A DNA stretch of 64,000 nucleotides from Cellulomonas cellasea (GTDB lineage: Bacteria; Actinomycetota; Actinomycetes; Actinomycetales; Cellulomonadaceae): positions 1 to 64,000 of the forward strand of contig NZ_BJLR01000016.1 in the NCBI RefSeq assembly GCF_006538745.1, in the 5' to 3' direction. Shown one piece after another: positions 46,114 through 56,235 of this stretch. Within the stretch, counting starts at the first letter, position 1. Each line of letters begins with the position of its first letter. The notes beneath the pieces are model-generated. The model searched no databases, had not been told where the DNA came from, and saw only the letters and a program-made list of their open reading frames with translations. Made by a program: the position numbers and the translations under genes.

Positions 46114-47406
46114 ATGTCGGGACGCAGCGGAGAGCCGCACGGTCGTGCCGGGACGGCGCCTCCGGGGCGCGGTTCACGGGGTCGCACGACGGCCGCGACC
46201 GCACACGCGCAGCCGCTCGCGGCACCCACCGGCTCGCCGCGCAACCTCGTGCTCGCGATGCTCGGGTTCCTCGTCAACTTCTGGGCGTGGGCGCTCATCA
46301 GCCCGCTCGGCGCGGCGTACCGGGAGCGGCTCGACCTGAGCGGGTTCGAGCAGGCGGTGCTCGTCGCGGTGCCCGTCGTCGTCGGGTCGCTCGGGCGGAT
46401 CCCGGTCGGTGCGCTCACGGACCGGGTCGGTGCGCGCGTCATGTTCCCGGTCGTGAGCATCCTGACGGTGCTGCCCGTCCTGTTCGTCGGCCTGGTCGCG
46501 GAGAGCTTCGCGGCGATGCTCGTCGGCGGGTTCTTCCTGGGGCTCGGCGGCACGGCGTTCGCGATCGGGGTGCCGCTCGTCAACGCGTGGTACCCGCCGG
46601 CGCGGCGGGGGACGGCCCTCGGGATCTTCGGCCTCGGCATGGGCGGGACGGCGATCTCCGCGTTCACGACCGTGCGGCTCACGAACGCCGTGGGTCCCGA
46701 GGCGCCGTTCCTGCTCGTCGCGTGCGTGCTGACCGTCTACGCGGTCGCGTCGGGGCTGCTCGTGCGCGACGCCCCCGGCCGGGTCGTGCCGCAGGGCTCG
46801 TTCCTCGCGCGGACGTGGGCGACGGCGCGGCTCCGGGCGACCGCGCAGCTGTGCGTGCTGTACGCCGTGGGCTTCGGCGGGTTCGTCGCGTTCAGCGTCT
46901 ACCTGCCGACCTACCTCATCAACGCGTTCGACCTCACGCAGGAGGACGCCGCGCTGCGGACCGCGGGCTTCGTCGTGCTCGCGGTGCTCATGCGCCCGGT
47001 CGGCGGCGCGCTGACCGACCGGTACGAGGCCACGACCGTGCTCGCCGTGTGCTTCGTCGGCGCCGCGGTGCTCGCCGGCGTCGCGGCGCTCGAGCTTCCG
47101 CTCGTCCCGGTCGGCACGGTCGCGTTCCTCGGCCTCGCGGCGCTGCTCGGCGCGTCCTCGGGCGCCACGTTCGGCCTGGTCGCGAGCCTCGCGCCGTCCG
47201 AGAAGGTCGGCGCGGTCACCGGGCTGGTCGGCGCGGCGGGCGGGCTCGGCGGGTTCGTGCCGCCGCTCGTCATGGGCGCGGTGTTCGACGTCGTCGGCGA
47301 CTACAGCCTCGGCCTCGCGCTGCTCGCCGTCGTCTGCGTGCTCACGGCCCTGTTCACGCGCGGACCCGTCCGCCGCCACGCCCGCGCGCAGCGCGCCCCC
47401 GCCTGA
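46114..47406 (+). CDS. narK: Nitrate/nitrite transporter NarK (MFS)
   Basis: Protein of 430 residues, 12 membrane helices expected. The first 40 residues are a hydrophilic N-terminal extension. MLGFLVNFWAWALISPLG and the MFS motifs LGRIPVGALTDRVGARVMF (after helix 2) and RPVGGALTDRYEA are typical of NarK proteins; GFFLGLGGTAFAIGVPLVNAWYPPARRGTALGIFGLGMGGTA and GASSGATFGLVASLAPSEKVGAVTGLVGAAGGLGGFV are the two nitrate signatures with their Gly-rich pattern. It carries nitrate in and nitrite out for respiration. ATG at 46114, GAGGGGG upstream; narG follows after 131 bases. Confidence 0.9.
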   Translation: MSGRSGEPHGRAGTAPPGRGSRGRTTAATAHAQPLAAPTGSPRNLVLAMLGFLVNFWAWALISPLGAAYRERLDLSGFEQAVLVAVPVVVGSLGRIPVGALTDRVGARVMFPVVSILTVLPVLFVGLVAESFAAMLVGGFFLGLGGTAFAIGVPLVNAWYPPARRGTALGIFGLGMGGTAISAFTTVRLTNAVGPEAPFLLVACVLTVYAVASGLLVRDAPGRVVPQGSFLARTWATARLRATAQLCVLYAVGFGGFVAFSVYLPTYLINAFDLTQEDAALRTAGFVVLAVLMRPVGGALTDRYEATTVLAVCFVGAAVLAGVAALELPLVPVGTVAFLGLAALLGASSGATFGLVASLAPSEKVGAVTGLVGAAGGLGGFVPPLVMGAVFDVVGDYSLGLALLAVVCVLTALFTRGPVRRHARAQRAPA

Positions 47407-47537
47407 CGCCCGCACCCGGTGCCTGACCCGCACCCGCGCCCCGTCCCGCACCCCCGCCCTCGCACCCGCCGACCACCACCCGTACAGCACGACCCGCACG
47501 ACCCGCTGGACCCGACCACCCGGAAGGACCGCGCACC

Positions 47538-50500
47538 GTGACCCTGCAGAACGACCCGCCCCGACTCGACGGCGACGTGACGGAGGCCCTGCTGCGGACG
47601 CGGCGGTTCCTCACGAAGAGCTCCGTGTCGCCGGACCTGCGGACGCTGCACCAGATCGGCGGGCGCGACGCCGACACCTTCTACCGGGACCGCTGGAGCC
47701 ACGACAAGGTGGTCCGCTCGACGCACGGGGTCAACTGCACGGGCTCGTGCTCGTGGAAGGTGTACGTCAAGGACGGCATCATCACGTGGGAGTCGCAGCA
47801 GACGGACTACCCGTCGGTGGGCCCGGACTCCCCGGAGTACGAGCCGCGGGGCTGTCCGCGCGGTGCGGCGTTTAGCTGGTACACGTACTCCCCGACGCGG
47901 GTCCGGTACCCGTACGTGCGGGGCGTGCTGCTCGAGATGTACCGCGAGGCCAAGGCGCGGCTCGGGGACCCGGTGCTCGCGTGGGCGGACGTCGTGAACG
48001 ACCCGGTCAGGGCGAAGCGCTACAAGCGGGCCCGCGGCAAGGGCGGTCTGGTCCGGGCGACGTGGGACGAGGCGGTCGAGCTCGTCGCCGCGGCGCAGGT
48101 GCACACCATCAAGGAGCACGGGCCCGACCGGGTCGCGGGGTTCTCGCCGATCCCGGCGATGTCGATGGTGTCGCACGGCGCCGGCGCCCGGTACCACGCG
48201 CTGATCGGCGCCCCGATGCTGTCGTTCTACGACTGGTACGCGGACCTCCCGGTCGCGTCGCCGCAGGTGTTCGGCGACCAGACGGACGTCCCCGAGTCGG
48301 GGGACTGGTGGGACGCCGGCTACCTGATCATGTGGGGCTCCAACCTCCCGGTGACCCGCACCCCGGACGCGCACTGGATGGCGGAGGCGCGCTACCGAGG
48401 GCAGAAGGTCATCGCAGTCTCGCCCGACTACGCGGACAACGTGAAGTTCGCCGACGAGTGGCTCGCGGTGCAGCCGGGCACGGACGGCGCCCTCGCGTTC
48501 GCGATGGGGCACGTGACCCTCAAGGAGTTCTTCGTCGACCGGCAGGTCCCGTACTTCCGCGACTACGTGCAGCGCTTCACCGACCTGCCGTTCCTCGTGC
48601 GGCTCGAGGAGCGGGACGGGCGCTGGGTCCCGGGCAAGTTCCTCACCGCGGAGGACCTGCCGGGCAAGGAGGCGCGGAGCGAGAACGCGGCGTTCAAGAC
48701 GGTGCTGCTCGACGCGCGGACGGACCGGCCGGTGGTCCCCGGCGGCTCGCTCGGGCACCGGTACGGCGAGCAGGGCGTCGGGCGCTGGAACCTCGACCTC
48801 GGCGACGTCGAGCCGCTGCTCAGCGCGGGCGGCCCGGTGCTCGGCGAGGTCGGGTCGGCCGAGTCGGTCGTCGTCGACCTCCCGCGGTTCGACACGCTCG
48901 ACGGGACGGCGGCGGTGTCCCGGCGCGGGGTGCCCGTGCGGCGGGTCGGCGACCACGTGGTCACGACCGTGCTGGACCTGCTGCTTGCGCAGTACGGCGT
49001 CGGGCGCCCCGGTCTGGGAGGGGAGTGGCCCACCGGGTACGACGACGCGTCGCAGCCGGGGACGCCCGCGTGGCAGGAGCAGTTCACGGGCGTGCCCGCG
49101 GCCAAGGCCGAGCGGATCGGGCGGGAGTTCGCGGCCAACGCCGAGGAGTCGCGCGGCCGCTCGATGATCCTCATGGGCGCGGGCACCAACCACTGGTTCC
49201 ACTCCGACACGATCTACCGCACGTTCCTCACGCTCACGACCCTCACGGGCTGCCAGGGCGTCAACGGCGGCGGCTGGGCGCACTACGTCGGCCAGGAGAA
49301 GGTCCGCCCGGTCACCGGCCAGCAGATGTACGCGACCGCGAACGACTGGGCCCGCCCGCCGCGCACGATGATCCAGACCGCGTACTGGTACCTCCACACG
49401 GACCAGTTCCGCTACGACGCGTTCAGCGCCGACACGCTCTCCGCGGCGACGCCGGGCACGGGCGGGCTGTTCGCGGGCATGACGACGGCCGACGTCATCG
49501 CGAAGTCGGCGCGCATGGGCTGGATGCCGTCCTACCCGACGTTCGACCGCAACCCGCTGGACCTCGCGGCCGACGCCGAGGCGGCCGGGCTGCCCGTCGG
49601 GGAGTACGTGCCGCGCGAGCTCACCGAGGGCCGGCTGCGGTTCGCGGCGGAGGACCCGGACGCCCCCGAGAACTGGCCGCGCGTGCTGACGGTGTGGCGG
49701 GCCAACCTGCTCGGCTCGTCGGGCAAGGGCAACGAGTACTTCCTGCACCACCTGCTCGGGACGGACTCCAACCTGCTCGCCACGGAGGCGCCGCCGGGCT
49801 CCCGGCCGCGGGACGTCACGTGGCACGACGAGGCGCCCAGCGGGAAGCTCGACCTGCTGCTCTCGCTCGACTTCCGGATGACGAGCACGACCGTCTACTC
49901 CGACGTCGTGCTCCCCGCGGCGACCTGGTACGAGAAGCACGACCTCAACACCACGGACATGCACCCGTTCGTGAACTCGTTCAGCCCGGCGATCGCGCCG
50001 CCGTGGCAGACCCGCACCGACTTCGAGATCTTCCACACCCTCGCCCGGGAGTTCTCCCGGCAGTCCGTGCAGCACCTGGGTGTGCGCCAGGACGTCGTCG
50101 CGGTCCCGCTCACGCACGACACCCCGGACGCGATGGCCAACCCGCACGGCCGGGTGCAGGACTGGAAGGCCGGCGAGTGCGAGGCGGTGCCGGGCCGCAC
50201 GATGCCGAAGCTCGTCGTCATCGAGCGGGACTACCCGGCAGTCGCCGCGAAGCTCGCGACCCTCGGCCCGGTCCCCGACACGCTGGGCCTGACGACCAAG
50301 GGCGTGACGTTCGACGTCGGGCCCGAGATCGAGTACCTGCGGCGCAAGAACGGCGTCGCGCGGATCCCCGCCGGGGCGCCGGGCGCGGTGGCCGACGGAC
50401 GCCCGCTGCTGTCCCGGGACGTGCACGCGTGCGAGGCGATCCTCGCGCTGTCCGGCACGACGAACGGCCGGCTCGCGGTGCAGGGCTTCCACACCCTCGA

Positions 50501-51296
50501 GAAGCGCACGGGGACGCTCATGGCCGACCTCGCCGCCGAGCACGAGGGCAAGCAGGTCACGTTCGCCGACACCCAGGCCGCCCCGACGACCGTCATCACG
50601 TCACCCGAGTGGTCCGGCACCGAGCACGGCGGGCGCCGCTACTCGCCGTTCACGATCAACGTCGAGCGGCTCAAGCCCTGGCACACGCTCACCGGGCGGC
50701 AGCACTTCTACCTCGACCACGACTGGATGACCGAGCTCGGGGAGGGGCTGCCGGTGTTCCGGCCGCCGCTCAACATGCAGGCGCTCTTCAGCGAGGGAGC
50801 GGTGGGCGCGACGGGACCGGCGGGGCCGAAGGGCGAGCTCGGCGTGACCGTCCGCTACCTGACCCCGCACAACAAGTGGTCGATCCACTCCGAGTACCAG
50901 GACAACCTGTTCATGCTGTCGCTCTCGCGCGGCGGCCCCGCGATCTGGATGAGCAACGTCGACGCCGCCAAGGTCGGCATCCGCGACAACGACTGGATCG
51001 AGGCCGTGAACCGCAACGGCGTGGTGGTCGCGCGGGCGATCGTCTCGCACCGGATGCCCGAGGGGACGGTGTACATGTACCACGCGCAGGACCGGCTCAT
51101 CGACGTGCCGAAGGCCGAGACGACCGGGAAGCGGGGCGGCATCCACAACTCGCTGACCCGCCTGCTCGTGAAGCCCAGCCACCTCATCGGCGGCTACGCG
51201 CAGCTCGCCTACGCGTTCAACTACCTCGGCCCGACCGGCAACCAGCGCGACGAGGTGACGGTCGTCCGTCGCCGCTCGCAGGACGTGGAGTACTGA
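47538..51296 (+). CDS. narG: Respiratory nitrate reductase alpha subunit NarG
   Basis: Protein of 1252 residues. The N-terminal 4Fe-4S (FS0) ligands are His63, Cys67, Cys71 and Cys106 in HGVNCTGSCSWKVYV and EPRGCPRGAAF, the NarG pattern. MSFYDWYADLPVASPQVFGDQTD carries the Asp that coordinates molybdenum. Family blocks such as WGSNLPVTRTPDAHWM, VNGGGWAHYVGQEK and TPHNKWSIHSEYQDN are all present. It reduces nitrate to nitrite with Mo-bis-MGD on the cytoplasmic face. GTG start at 47538 after GGAAGG. narH starts 51 bases after its stop. Confidence 0.97.
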   Translation: MTLQNDPPRLDGDVTEALLRTRRFLTKSSVSPDLRTLHQIGGRDADTFYRDRWSHDKVVRSTHGVNCTGSCSWKVYVKDGIITWESQQTDYPSVGPDSPEYEPRGCPRGAAFSWYTYSPTRVRYPYVRGVLLEMYREAKARLGDPVLAWADVVNDPVRAKRYKRARGKGGLVRATWDEAVELVAAAQVHTIKEHGPDRVAGFSPIPAMSMVSHGAGARYHALIGAPMLSFYDWYADLPVASPQVFGDQTDVPESGDWWDAGYLIMWGSNLPVTRTPDAHWMAEARYRGQKVIAVSPDYADNVKFADEWLAVQPGTDGALAFAMGHVTLKEFFVDRQVPYFRDYVQRFTDLPFLVRLEERDGRWVPGKFLTAEDLPGKEARSENAAFKTVLLDARTDRPVVPGGSLGHRYGEQGVGRWNLDLGDVEPLLSAGGPVLGEVGSAESVVVDLPRFDTLDGTAAVSRRGVPVRRVGDHVVTTVLDLLLAQYGVGRPGLGGEWPTGYDDASQPGTPAWQEQFTGVPAAKAERIGREFAANAEESRGRSMILMGAGTNHWFHSDTIYRTFLTLTTLTGCQGVNGGGWAHYVGQEKVRPVTGQQMYATANDWARPPRTMIQTAYWYLHTDQFRYDAFSADTLSAATPGTGGLFAGMTTADVIAKSARMGWMPSYPTFDRNPLDLAADAEAAGLPVGEYVPRELTEGRLRFAAEDPDAPENWPRVLTVWRANLLGSSGKGNEYFLHHLLGTDSNLLATEAPPGSRPRDVTWHDEAPSGKLDLLLSLDFRMTSTTVYSDVVLPAATWYEKHDLNTTDMHPFVNSFSPAIAPPWQTRTDFEIFHTLAREFSRQSVQHLGVRQDVVAVPLTHDTPDAMANPHGRVQDWKAGECEAVPGRTMPKLVVIERDYPAVAAKLATLGPVPDTLGLTTKGVTFDVGPEIEYLRRKNGVARIPAGAPGAVADGRPLLSRDVHACEAILALSGTTNGRLAVQGFHTLEKRTGTLMADLAAEHEGKQVTFADTQAAPTTVITSPEWSGTEHGGRRYSPFTINVERLKPWHTLTGRQHFYLDHDWMTELGEGLPVFRPPLNMQALFSEGAVGATGPAGPKGELGVTVRYLTPHNKWSIHSEYQDNLFMLSLSRGGPAIWMSNVDAAKVGIRDNDWIEAVNRNGVVVARAIVSHRMPEGTVYMYHAQDRLIDVPKAETTGKRGGIHNSLTRLLVKPSHLIGGYAQLAYAFNYLGPTGNQRDEVTVVRRRSQDVEY

Positions 51297-51347
51297 GATG
51301 ACGCGACCGACGAGCGTGGCACGGGGAGCGGTCCGGGGCGTGACCCG

Positions 51348-53153
51348 ATGAAGGTCATGGCGCAGATGGCGATGGTCATGAACCTCGACAAGTGCATCGG
51401 CTGCCACACGTGCTCGGTCACCTGCAAGCAGGCGTGGACGAACCGGACCGGCACCGAGTACGTCTGGTTCAACAACGTCGAGACCCGCCCCGGCCAGGGC
51501 TACCCGCGGACCTACGAGGACCAGGACAAGTGGGAGGGCGGCTGGACGCTCAACAAGAAGGGGCGCCTCCAGCTCAAGGCCGGCGGCCGGCTGAAGAACC
51601 TGCTGACCATCTTCGCGAGCCCCAAGCAGCCGTCGATCGACGAGTACTACGAGCCGTGGACGTACGACTACGAGAACCTGACGAACGCCCCGCTGCAGGA
51701 CCACGTCCCGGTCGCCCGCCCCAAGTCGCTGCTCACCGGCAAGGACATGCAGGTCGGGTGGAGCGCGAACTGGGACGACGACCTCGGCGGTGCCCCGGAG
51801 CTCACGGTCCACGACCCGGTGCTGAAGAAGGTCTCGGACAAGGTGAAGCTCGAGTTCGAGCAGACGTTCATGTTCTACCTGCCGCGCATCTGCGAGCACT
51901 GCCTGAACCCGTCGTGCGCGGCGTCGTGCCCGTCCGGGGCGATCTACAAGCGCGCCGAGGACGGCATCGTGCTCGTCGACCAGGACGCGTGCCGCGGCTG
52001 GCGCAAGTGCGTCACGGGCTGCCCCTACAAGAAGGTCTACTTCAACCACAAGACCGGCAAGGCCGAGAAGTGCACGTTCTGCTTCCCGCGCATCGAGGTC
52101 GGGCTCCCGACGGTCTGCTCGGAGACGTGCGTCGGGCGCCTGCGGTACATCGGGCTGGTGCTCTACGACGCCGACAAGGTGCTCGCCGCGGCGTCGGTCA
52201 CCGACGAGAAGGACCTGCTCGACGCGCAGCGCGGGGTGTTCCTCGACCCGGACGACCCGCAGGTGCAGCGCGAGGCGGAGGCCGCGGGCATCCCGCACGA
52301 CTGGGTCCAGGCCGCGCAGCGGTCCCCGATCTGGGCGCTGATCAGCACCTACGAGGTCGCCCTGCCGCTGCACCCCGAGTACCGGACGATGCCGATGGTC
52401 TGGTACATCCCGCCGCTCTCGCCGGTCGTCGACGTGGTGCAGGAGACCGGCGTCGACAGCGAGGACGCCTCGAACCTGTTCGCCGCGATCGACACCCTGC
52501 GCATCCCGGTCGAGTACCTCGCGGAGCTGTTCGCCGCGGGGGAGACGGCGCCGGTCACCGCGGTGCTCAAGCGGCTCGCGGCGATGCGCTCGTACATGCG
52601 CGACCTGAACATGGGCCGCCCCGGCAACCCGCGCATCCCGGAGTCCGTCGGGATGGACGAGGCGACGATGTACGAGATGTTCCGCCTGCTCGCGCTCGCG
52701 AAGTACGACGAGCGGTACGTCGTCCCCGCCGCCCACGCCGAGCAGGCGCACGGCCTCGAGGAGCTCGCGACCGAGTGCAGCCTCGACTACGACGGCGGAC
52801 CCGGCATGGGCGGGTCGGGGCCGTTCGGCGAGGGCTCGGGCGGCAACGACCCCATCGCGGTCGAGAACTTCCACATGCTCAAGCAGCGCCAGACGACCGA
52901 CACCGTCGCCGAGCCCGAGTCGAGGAAGGCGCGCGTCAACCTCCTCAACTGGGACGGCAAGAGCGCGCCCGCGGGGATGTTCCCACCGCGACCCGGGCCC
53001 GACGGGGCGAACCTGCGCGAGCCCGAGGGCGACGACTCGGCGGCGCTCGTCCAGCCGCTGCCCGCCGGGGGGTCCGTGCCCGGACCGGCCGGCACGGGCA
53101 CCGAGCCCGTGGCCCGGACCGACGAGGACCCGACGACCGGGGGCCGGCCGTGA
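51348..53153 (+). CDS. narH: Respiratory nitrate reductase beta subunit NarH
   Basis: Protein of 601 residues. Iron-sulfur clusters: CIGCHTCSVTC; CEHCLNPSCAASCPSGAIY; CRGWRKCVTGCPYKK, in which Trp replaces a Cys as expected for the 3Fe-4S cluster; and EKCTFCFPRIE with VCSETCVGRLRY. These carry electrons from NarI to NarG. The start MKVMAQMAMVMNLDKCIGC is that of the family. The last 100 residues are a glycine/proline-rich, acidic tail beyond the conserved domain. ATG at 51348; narJ starts on an overlapping GTGA. Confidence 0.97.
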   Translation: MKVMAQMAMVMNLDKCIGCHTCSVTCKQAWTNRTGTEYVWFNNVETRPGQGYPRTYEDQDKWEGGWTLNKKGRLQLKAGGRLKNLLTIFASPKQPSIDEYYEPWTYDYENLTNAPLQDHVPVARPKSLLTGKDMQVGWSANWDDDLGGAPELTVHDPVLKKVSDKVKLEFEQTFMFYLPRICEHCLNPSCAASCPSGAIYKRAEDGIVLVDQDACRGWRKCVTGCPYKKVYFNHKTGKAEKCTFCFPRIEVGLPTVCSETCVGRLRYIGLVLYDADKVLAAASVTDEKDLLDAQRGVFLDPDDPQVQREAEAAGIPHDWVQAAQRSPIWALISTYEVALPLHPEYRTMPMVWYIPPLSPVVDVVQETGVDSEDASNLFAAIDTLRIPVEYLAELFAAGETAPVTAVLKRLAAMRSYMRDLNMGRPGNPRIPESVGMDEATMYEMFRLLALAKYDERYVVPAAHAEQAHGLEELATECSLDYDGGPGMGGSGPFGEGSGGNDPIAVENFHMLKQRQTTDTVAEPESRKARVNLLNWDGKSAPAGMFPPRPGPDGANLREPEGDDSAALVQPLPAGGSVPGPAGTGTEPVARTDEDPTTGGRP

Positions 53154-53827
53154 GGCGGCTCGCGCGCCGGGACGCCGCACGGAAGGCGGCGACCCGCGAG
53201 ACCGCGCTCGTCCACCGGGTCGCCGCGCTCGTGCTCGACTACCCGGGCCCCGAGCTGCTCGCGCTGCTGCCCGACCTGCGCACCGCCGTCGGGACGCTCG
53301 ACGGCTACCTCCGCGCCCCGCTCGACCAGGTGCTCGACCACCTCGACGCGCACCCCCCGGTCGCGCTCGCGGCCGAGTACGTCACGACGTTCGACCTCGC
53401 GCGGCGCCGTTCGCCCTACCTGACCTACTACGCGTACGGCGACACCCGAAAGCGCGGCGTCGCCCTCGTCGAGTTCAAGCAGGCGTACCGCGCCGCGGGC
53501 TTCGAGGTCTCGGCGGACGAGCTCCCCGACCACGTGGCCGTCGTCCTCGAGTTCGCGTCGACCGGCGACGAGGCCGCGCAGGAGTCGGGCCTGCGCCTGC
53601 TCCTTGCGCACCGCGCCGGGCTCGAGCTGCTCCGGCTCGCGCTGCTCGACCTCGGCTCCCCGTACGCCGGCGCGCTCGTCGCCGTCTGCGCGACCCTGCC
53701 GCCGCTCGCCGGCGACGACCGCGAGGCCGTCGCCCGGCTCGCCGCCGAGGGCCCGCCCGGCGAGGAGGTCGGCCTCGAGCCGTTCGCGCCGCCGTCGTAC
53801 ATGCCCGGAACAGGAGCCCGTCGATGA
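53150..53827 (+). CDS. narJ: Nitrate reductase assembly chaperone NarJ
   Basis: Protein of 225 residues of the TorD/NarJ helical chaperone fold: LVHRVAALVLDYPGPELLALLPDLRTAV, AAEYVTTFDLARRRSPYLTYYAYGDTRKRGVALVEFKQAYRAAGFEV, ELPDHVAVVLEFAS. These are the NarJ signatures; it helps to insert the molybdenum cofactor into NarG before export to the membrane and is not part of the final enzyme. GTG at 53150 overlaps the narH stop codon; the stop overlaps narI (ATGA). A -10 or -35 is not needed within this operon. Confidence 0.95.
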   Translation: MRRLARRDAARKAATRETALVHRVAALVLDYPGPELLALLPDLRTAVGTLDGYLRAPLDQVLDHLDAHPPVALAAEYVTTFDLARRRSPYLTYYAYGDTRKRGVALVEFKQAYRAAGFEVSADELPDHVAVVLEFASTGDEAAQESGLRLLLAHRAGLELLRLALLDLGSPYAGALVAVCATLPPLAGDDREAVARLAAEGPPGEEVGLEPFAPPSYMPGTGARR

Positions 53828-54582
53828 CCACGACCGCCGACACCCTGCTGTGGGTCGTCATCCCGTACGTGTGCCTCGCGTTCTTCGTGCTCGGGCACGC
53901 CTGGCGGTACCGGTACGACAAGTTCGGCTGGACGACCCGCTCGTCGCAGCTCTACGAGCGCCGGCTGCTGCGCTGGGCGAGCCCGCTGTTCCACTTCGGG
54001 ATCCTCGCGGTGTTCCTCGGGCACGTCATGGGCCTCGGCATCCCGAAGGCGTGGACCGAGGCGGTCGGCATGAGCGAGGAGCTCTACCACGTCCTGGCCG
54101 TCTCGATCGGCGCCGTCGCGGGGTTCAGCACCGTCGTGGGGCTCGTCCTGCTGATCTACCGCCGCCGCACCGTCGGGCCCGTGTTCCGCGCGACGACCCG
54201 CATGGACAAGGTCATGTACCTCGTCCTCGCGGTCGTCATCTTCCTCGGGATGTGGAACACGGTCGCCGGGTCGGTCCTCAACCTCGGCGGCCACTACGAC
54301 TACCGCGACGGCGTCTCGGTGTGGTTCCGCGGGATCTTCCGGTTCGACCTGCACCCCGAGCTCATGGCCGACGCCCCGCTCGGCTTCCAGCTGCACGGCA
54401 TGGCCGCGATGCTGCTGTTCGCGCTGTGGCCGTTCACGCGGCTCGTGCACGTGTTCAGCGCCCCCGTCGGCTACCTGTGGCGGCCCTACGTCGTGTACCG
54501 CTCGCGCTCCGACCGGCTGGGCGCCCGCCAGGCCCGGCCGGGGTGGGAGCGGGTCGAGCGCAAGGAGCCGTCGCGCCGCTGA
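53824..54582 (+). CDS. narI: Respiratory nitrate reductase gamma subunit NarI
   Basis: Protein of 252 residues with five membrane helices (LLWVVIPYVCLAFFVLGHAWRY, WASPLFHFGILAVFLGHVMGL, LAVSIGAVAGFSTVVGLVLLIYR, VMYLVLAVVIFLGMWNTVAGS, GFQLHGMAAMLLFALWPFTRLVHVFS). Histidines for the two b-type hemes lie in LFHFGILAVFLGHVMG and in FQLHGMAAM and TRLVHVFS. It takes electrons from menaquinol and passes them to NarH. ATG at 53824 overlaps narJ. Last gene of the operon; no clear hairpin follows. Confidence 0.95.
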   Translation: MTTTADTLLWVVIPYVCLAFFVLGHAWRYRYDKFGWTTRSSQLYERRLLRWASPLFHFGILAVFLGHVMGLGIPKAWTEAVGMSEELYHVLAVSIGAVAGFSTVVGLVLLIYRRRTVGPVFRATTRMDKVMYLVLAVVIFLGMWNTVAGSVLNLGGHYDYRDGVSVWFRGIFRFDLHPELMADAPLGFQLHGMAAMLLFALWPFTRLVHVFSAPVGYLWRPYVVYRSRSDRLGARQARPGWERVERKEPSRR

Positions 54583-54714
54583 CGGAGGCGGGGCGCAGGG
54601 CGGACTGGCGGGCTCGCGGGCTCGCGGACGCGCGGGCCGCGTCGGGAGACCGGGCCGGCGAGCCGGTGGGCCGCGTCGCTCGCACCGGGCGCCCGGTCGT
54701 GGTGCGATGCCGGG

Positions 54715-56235
54715 ATGACGAGCGCCTCCACCCCGACCGGTCCGGCCGCGACCCCGACCACCCCCACCGCCGCCGGGCTCCCGCGCAGCGCACCACGGGC
54801 CGTCGGGGTCGACCCGGCGGGCGTGCTCGCGTTCCTCGACGACGTCGCGGCCCGCGGCATCGAGCTGCACTCGGTGATGGTCCTGCGCCACGGCCAGGTC
54901 GCCGCCGAGGGCTGGTGGCACCCGTACGGCCCCGAGCGCGTGCACCTGCTCTACTCGCTCAGCAAGAGCTTCACCTCGGCCGCGCTCGGGCTCGCCGTCG
55001 CCGAGGGGCTCGTCGACCTCGACGCGACCGTCCTGTCGTACTTCCCCGAGCTCGACGACGCGGTCACCGACCCCCGCAGCCGGGCGATGCTCGTGCGCCA
55101 CGTCGCGGCGATGGCGAGCGGCCACGCCGAGGAGACGATCGACGCCGCGTGGGCGGCGAGCCCCGACGACCTCGTCCGCGGCTTCCTGCAGATCCCCCCG
55201 ACGCACGAGCCCGGCACGGTGTTCACGTACAACCAGCCGTGCACGTACGCGCTCGCCGCGATCGTCCAGCGCCGCACGGGCACGACGCTGACCGAGTACC
55301 TCGGCCCCCGCCTGTTCGCGCCGCTCGGCATCACCGTCGGCGGCTGGCAGCAGAAGCCCCCGGGCCAGGACCTCGGGTACAGCGGGCTGCACCTGACGAC
55401 CGAGGCGGTGGCGCGGTTCGGGCAGCTGCTGCTCGACGACGGGGTGCTCGACGGGCGCCGGGTCCTCCCCGAGGGCTGGGTCGCGCTCGCGAGCCGGGTG
55501 CACGTGCCCACGGCCGGCCGGGTCACCCCGGACGAGCTCGGCGGTGACTGGGACCAGGGCTACGGCTTCCAGCTCTGGCGCTCGAGGCACGGCTACCGCG
55601 GCGACGGGGCGTTCGGCCAGTTCTGCGTCGTGCTGCCCGAGCACGACGCGGTGCTCGTCACGACGGCGGCGACCGAGGACCTGCAGGGCATCCTCGACGC
55701 GGCGTGGACGCACCTCCTGCCGGCGTTCGACGACGAGGCGGACGGCGGCGCGCACGACGACGCGGACGACGACGCGGGCACGGACGCCGACGGCGCCCGC
55801 GTCCTCGCGGACCGGCTCGCGTCGCTCAGCCTCTCGGTGCCGGCCGCCGGCGAGCCGCTCACCGAGGGCGTGTTCGTCCTCGCGCCCGGGGCCGACGGTG
55901 GCGTCGAGCGGGTCGAGCTGCGGCGTGACGGCGGGCGGTGGGTGGTCGAGCTCACCGTCCACGGCGACGCGTGGGTCGCCGAGGCGGGCGACGGGTGCTG
56001 GGCGGTCACCGAGCCGGACGCACGTCGTCCTGCGCTCGGCGTCGCGGCCGGCAGCCCGGAGCCCGGGACGCTGCACGTCGAGGTGGCGCTGCTGGAGAGC
56101 CCGCACCGGCTGCGGCTCGTGGGCGACCGCACCACCGGGCACATGACGGCGACGTGGCGCACGCGTCCGTTCGCGCGGCGGGTGCCGCCGACCATGCAGC
56201 GGCCGCTGCCGGGGACCGCTCAGGGCGCGGGCTGA
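54715..56235 (+). CDS. Serine hydrolase of the beta-lactamase/class C esterase family
   Basis: Protein of 506 residues. The catalytic SxxK motif is SLSKSF (Ser81, Lys84) in HLLYSLSKSFTSAALGLAVAEG, followed by FTYNQPCTYALAAIVQRRTG near 170 with the Tyr-Asn pair. A third motif around HGYRGDGAFGQFCVVLPEHDAVLVTT completes the fold at about 300-330. The C-terminal 150 residues form a strand-rich extra domain with an acidic linker (DEADGGAHDDADDDAGTDADG). No signal peptide; likely a cytosolic esterase or peptidase. Beta-lactam resistance should not be assumed. ATG at 54715. Separate from the nar operon by 132 bases. Confidence 0.85.
   Translation: MTSASTPTGPAATPTTPTAAGLPRSAPRAVGVDPAGVLAFLDDVAARGIELHSVMVLRHGQVAAEGWWHPYGPERVHLLYSLSKSFTSAALGLAVAEGLVDLDATVLSYFPELDDAVTDPRSRAMLVRHVAAMASGHAEETIDAAWAASPDDLVRGFLQIPPTHEPGTVFTYNQPCTYALAAIVQRRTGTTLTEYLGPRLFAPLGITVGGWQQKPPGQDLGYSGLHLTTEAVARFGQLLLDDGVLDGRRVLPEGWVALASRVHVPTAGRVTPDELGGDWDQGYGFQLWRSRHGYRGDGAFGQFCVVLPEHDAVLVTTAATEDLQGILDAAWTHLLPAFDDEADGGAHDDADDDAGTDADGARVLADRLASLSLSVPAAGEPLTEGVFVLAPGADGGVERVELRRDGGRWVVELTVHGDAWVAEAGDGCWAVTEPDARRPALGVAAGSPEPGTLHVEVALLESPHRLRLVGDRTTGHMTATWRTRPFARRVPPTMQRPLPGTAQGAG

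Noticed and set aside
47301-50543. 1080-codon open frame on the minus strand
   Set aside because: Antisense to narG; its protein is a low-complexity Arg/Val/Glu-rich string. narG is certain from its motifs.
54715-56235. Class C beta-lactamase
   Set aside because: It has SxxK, but no signal peptide, and the sequence is closer to esterase/peptidase members of the fold.
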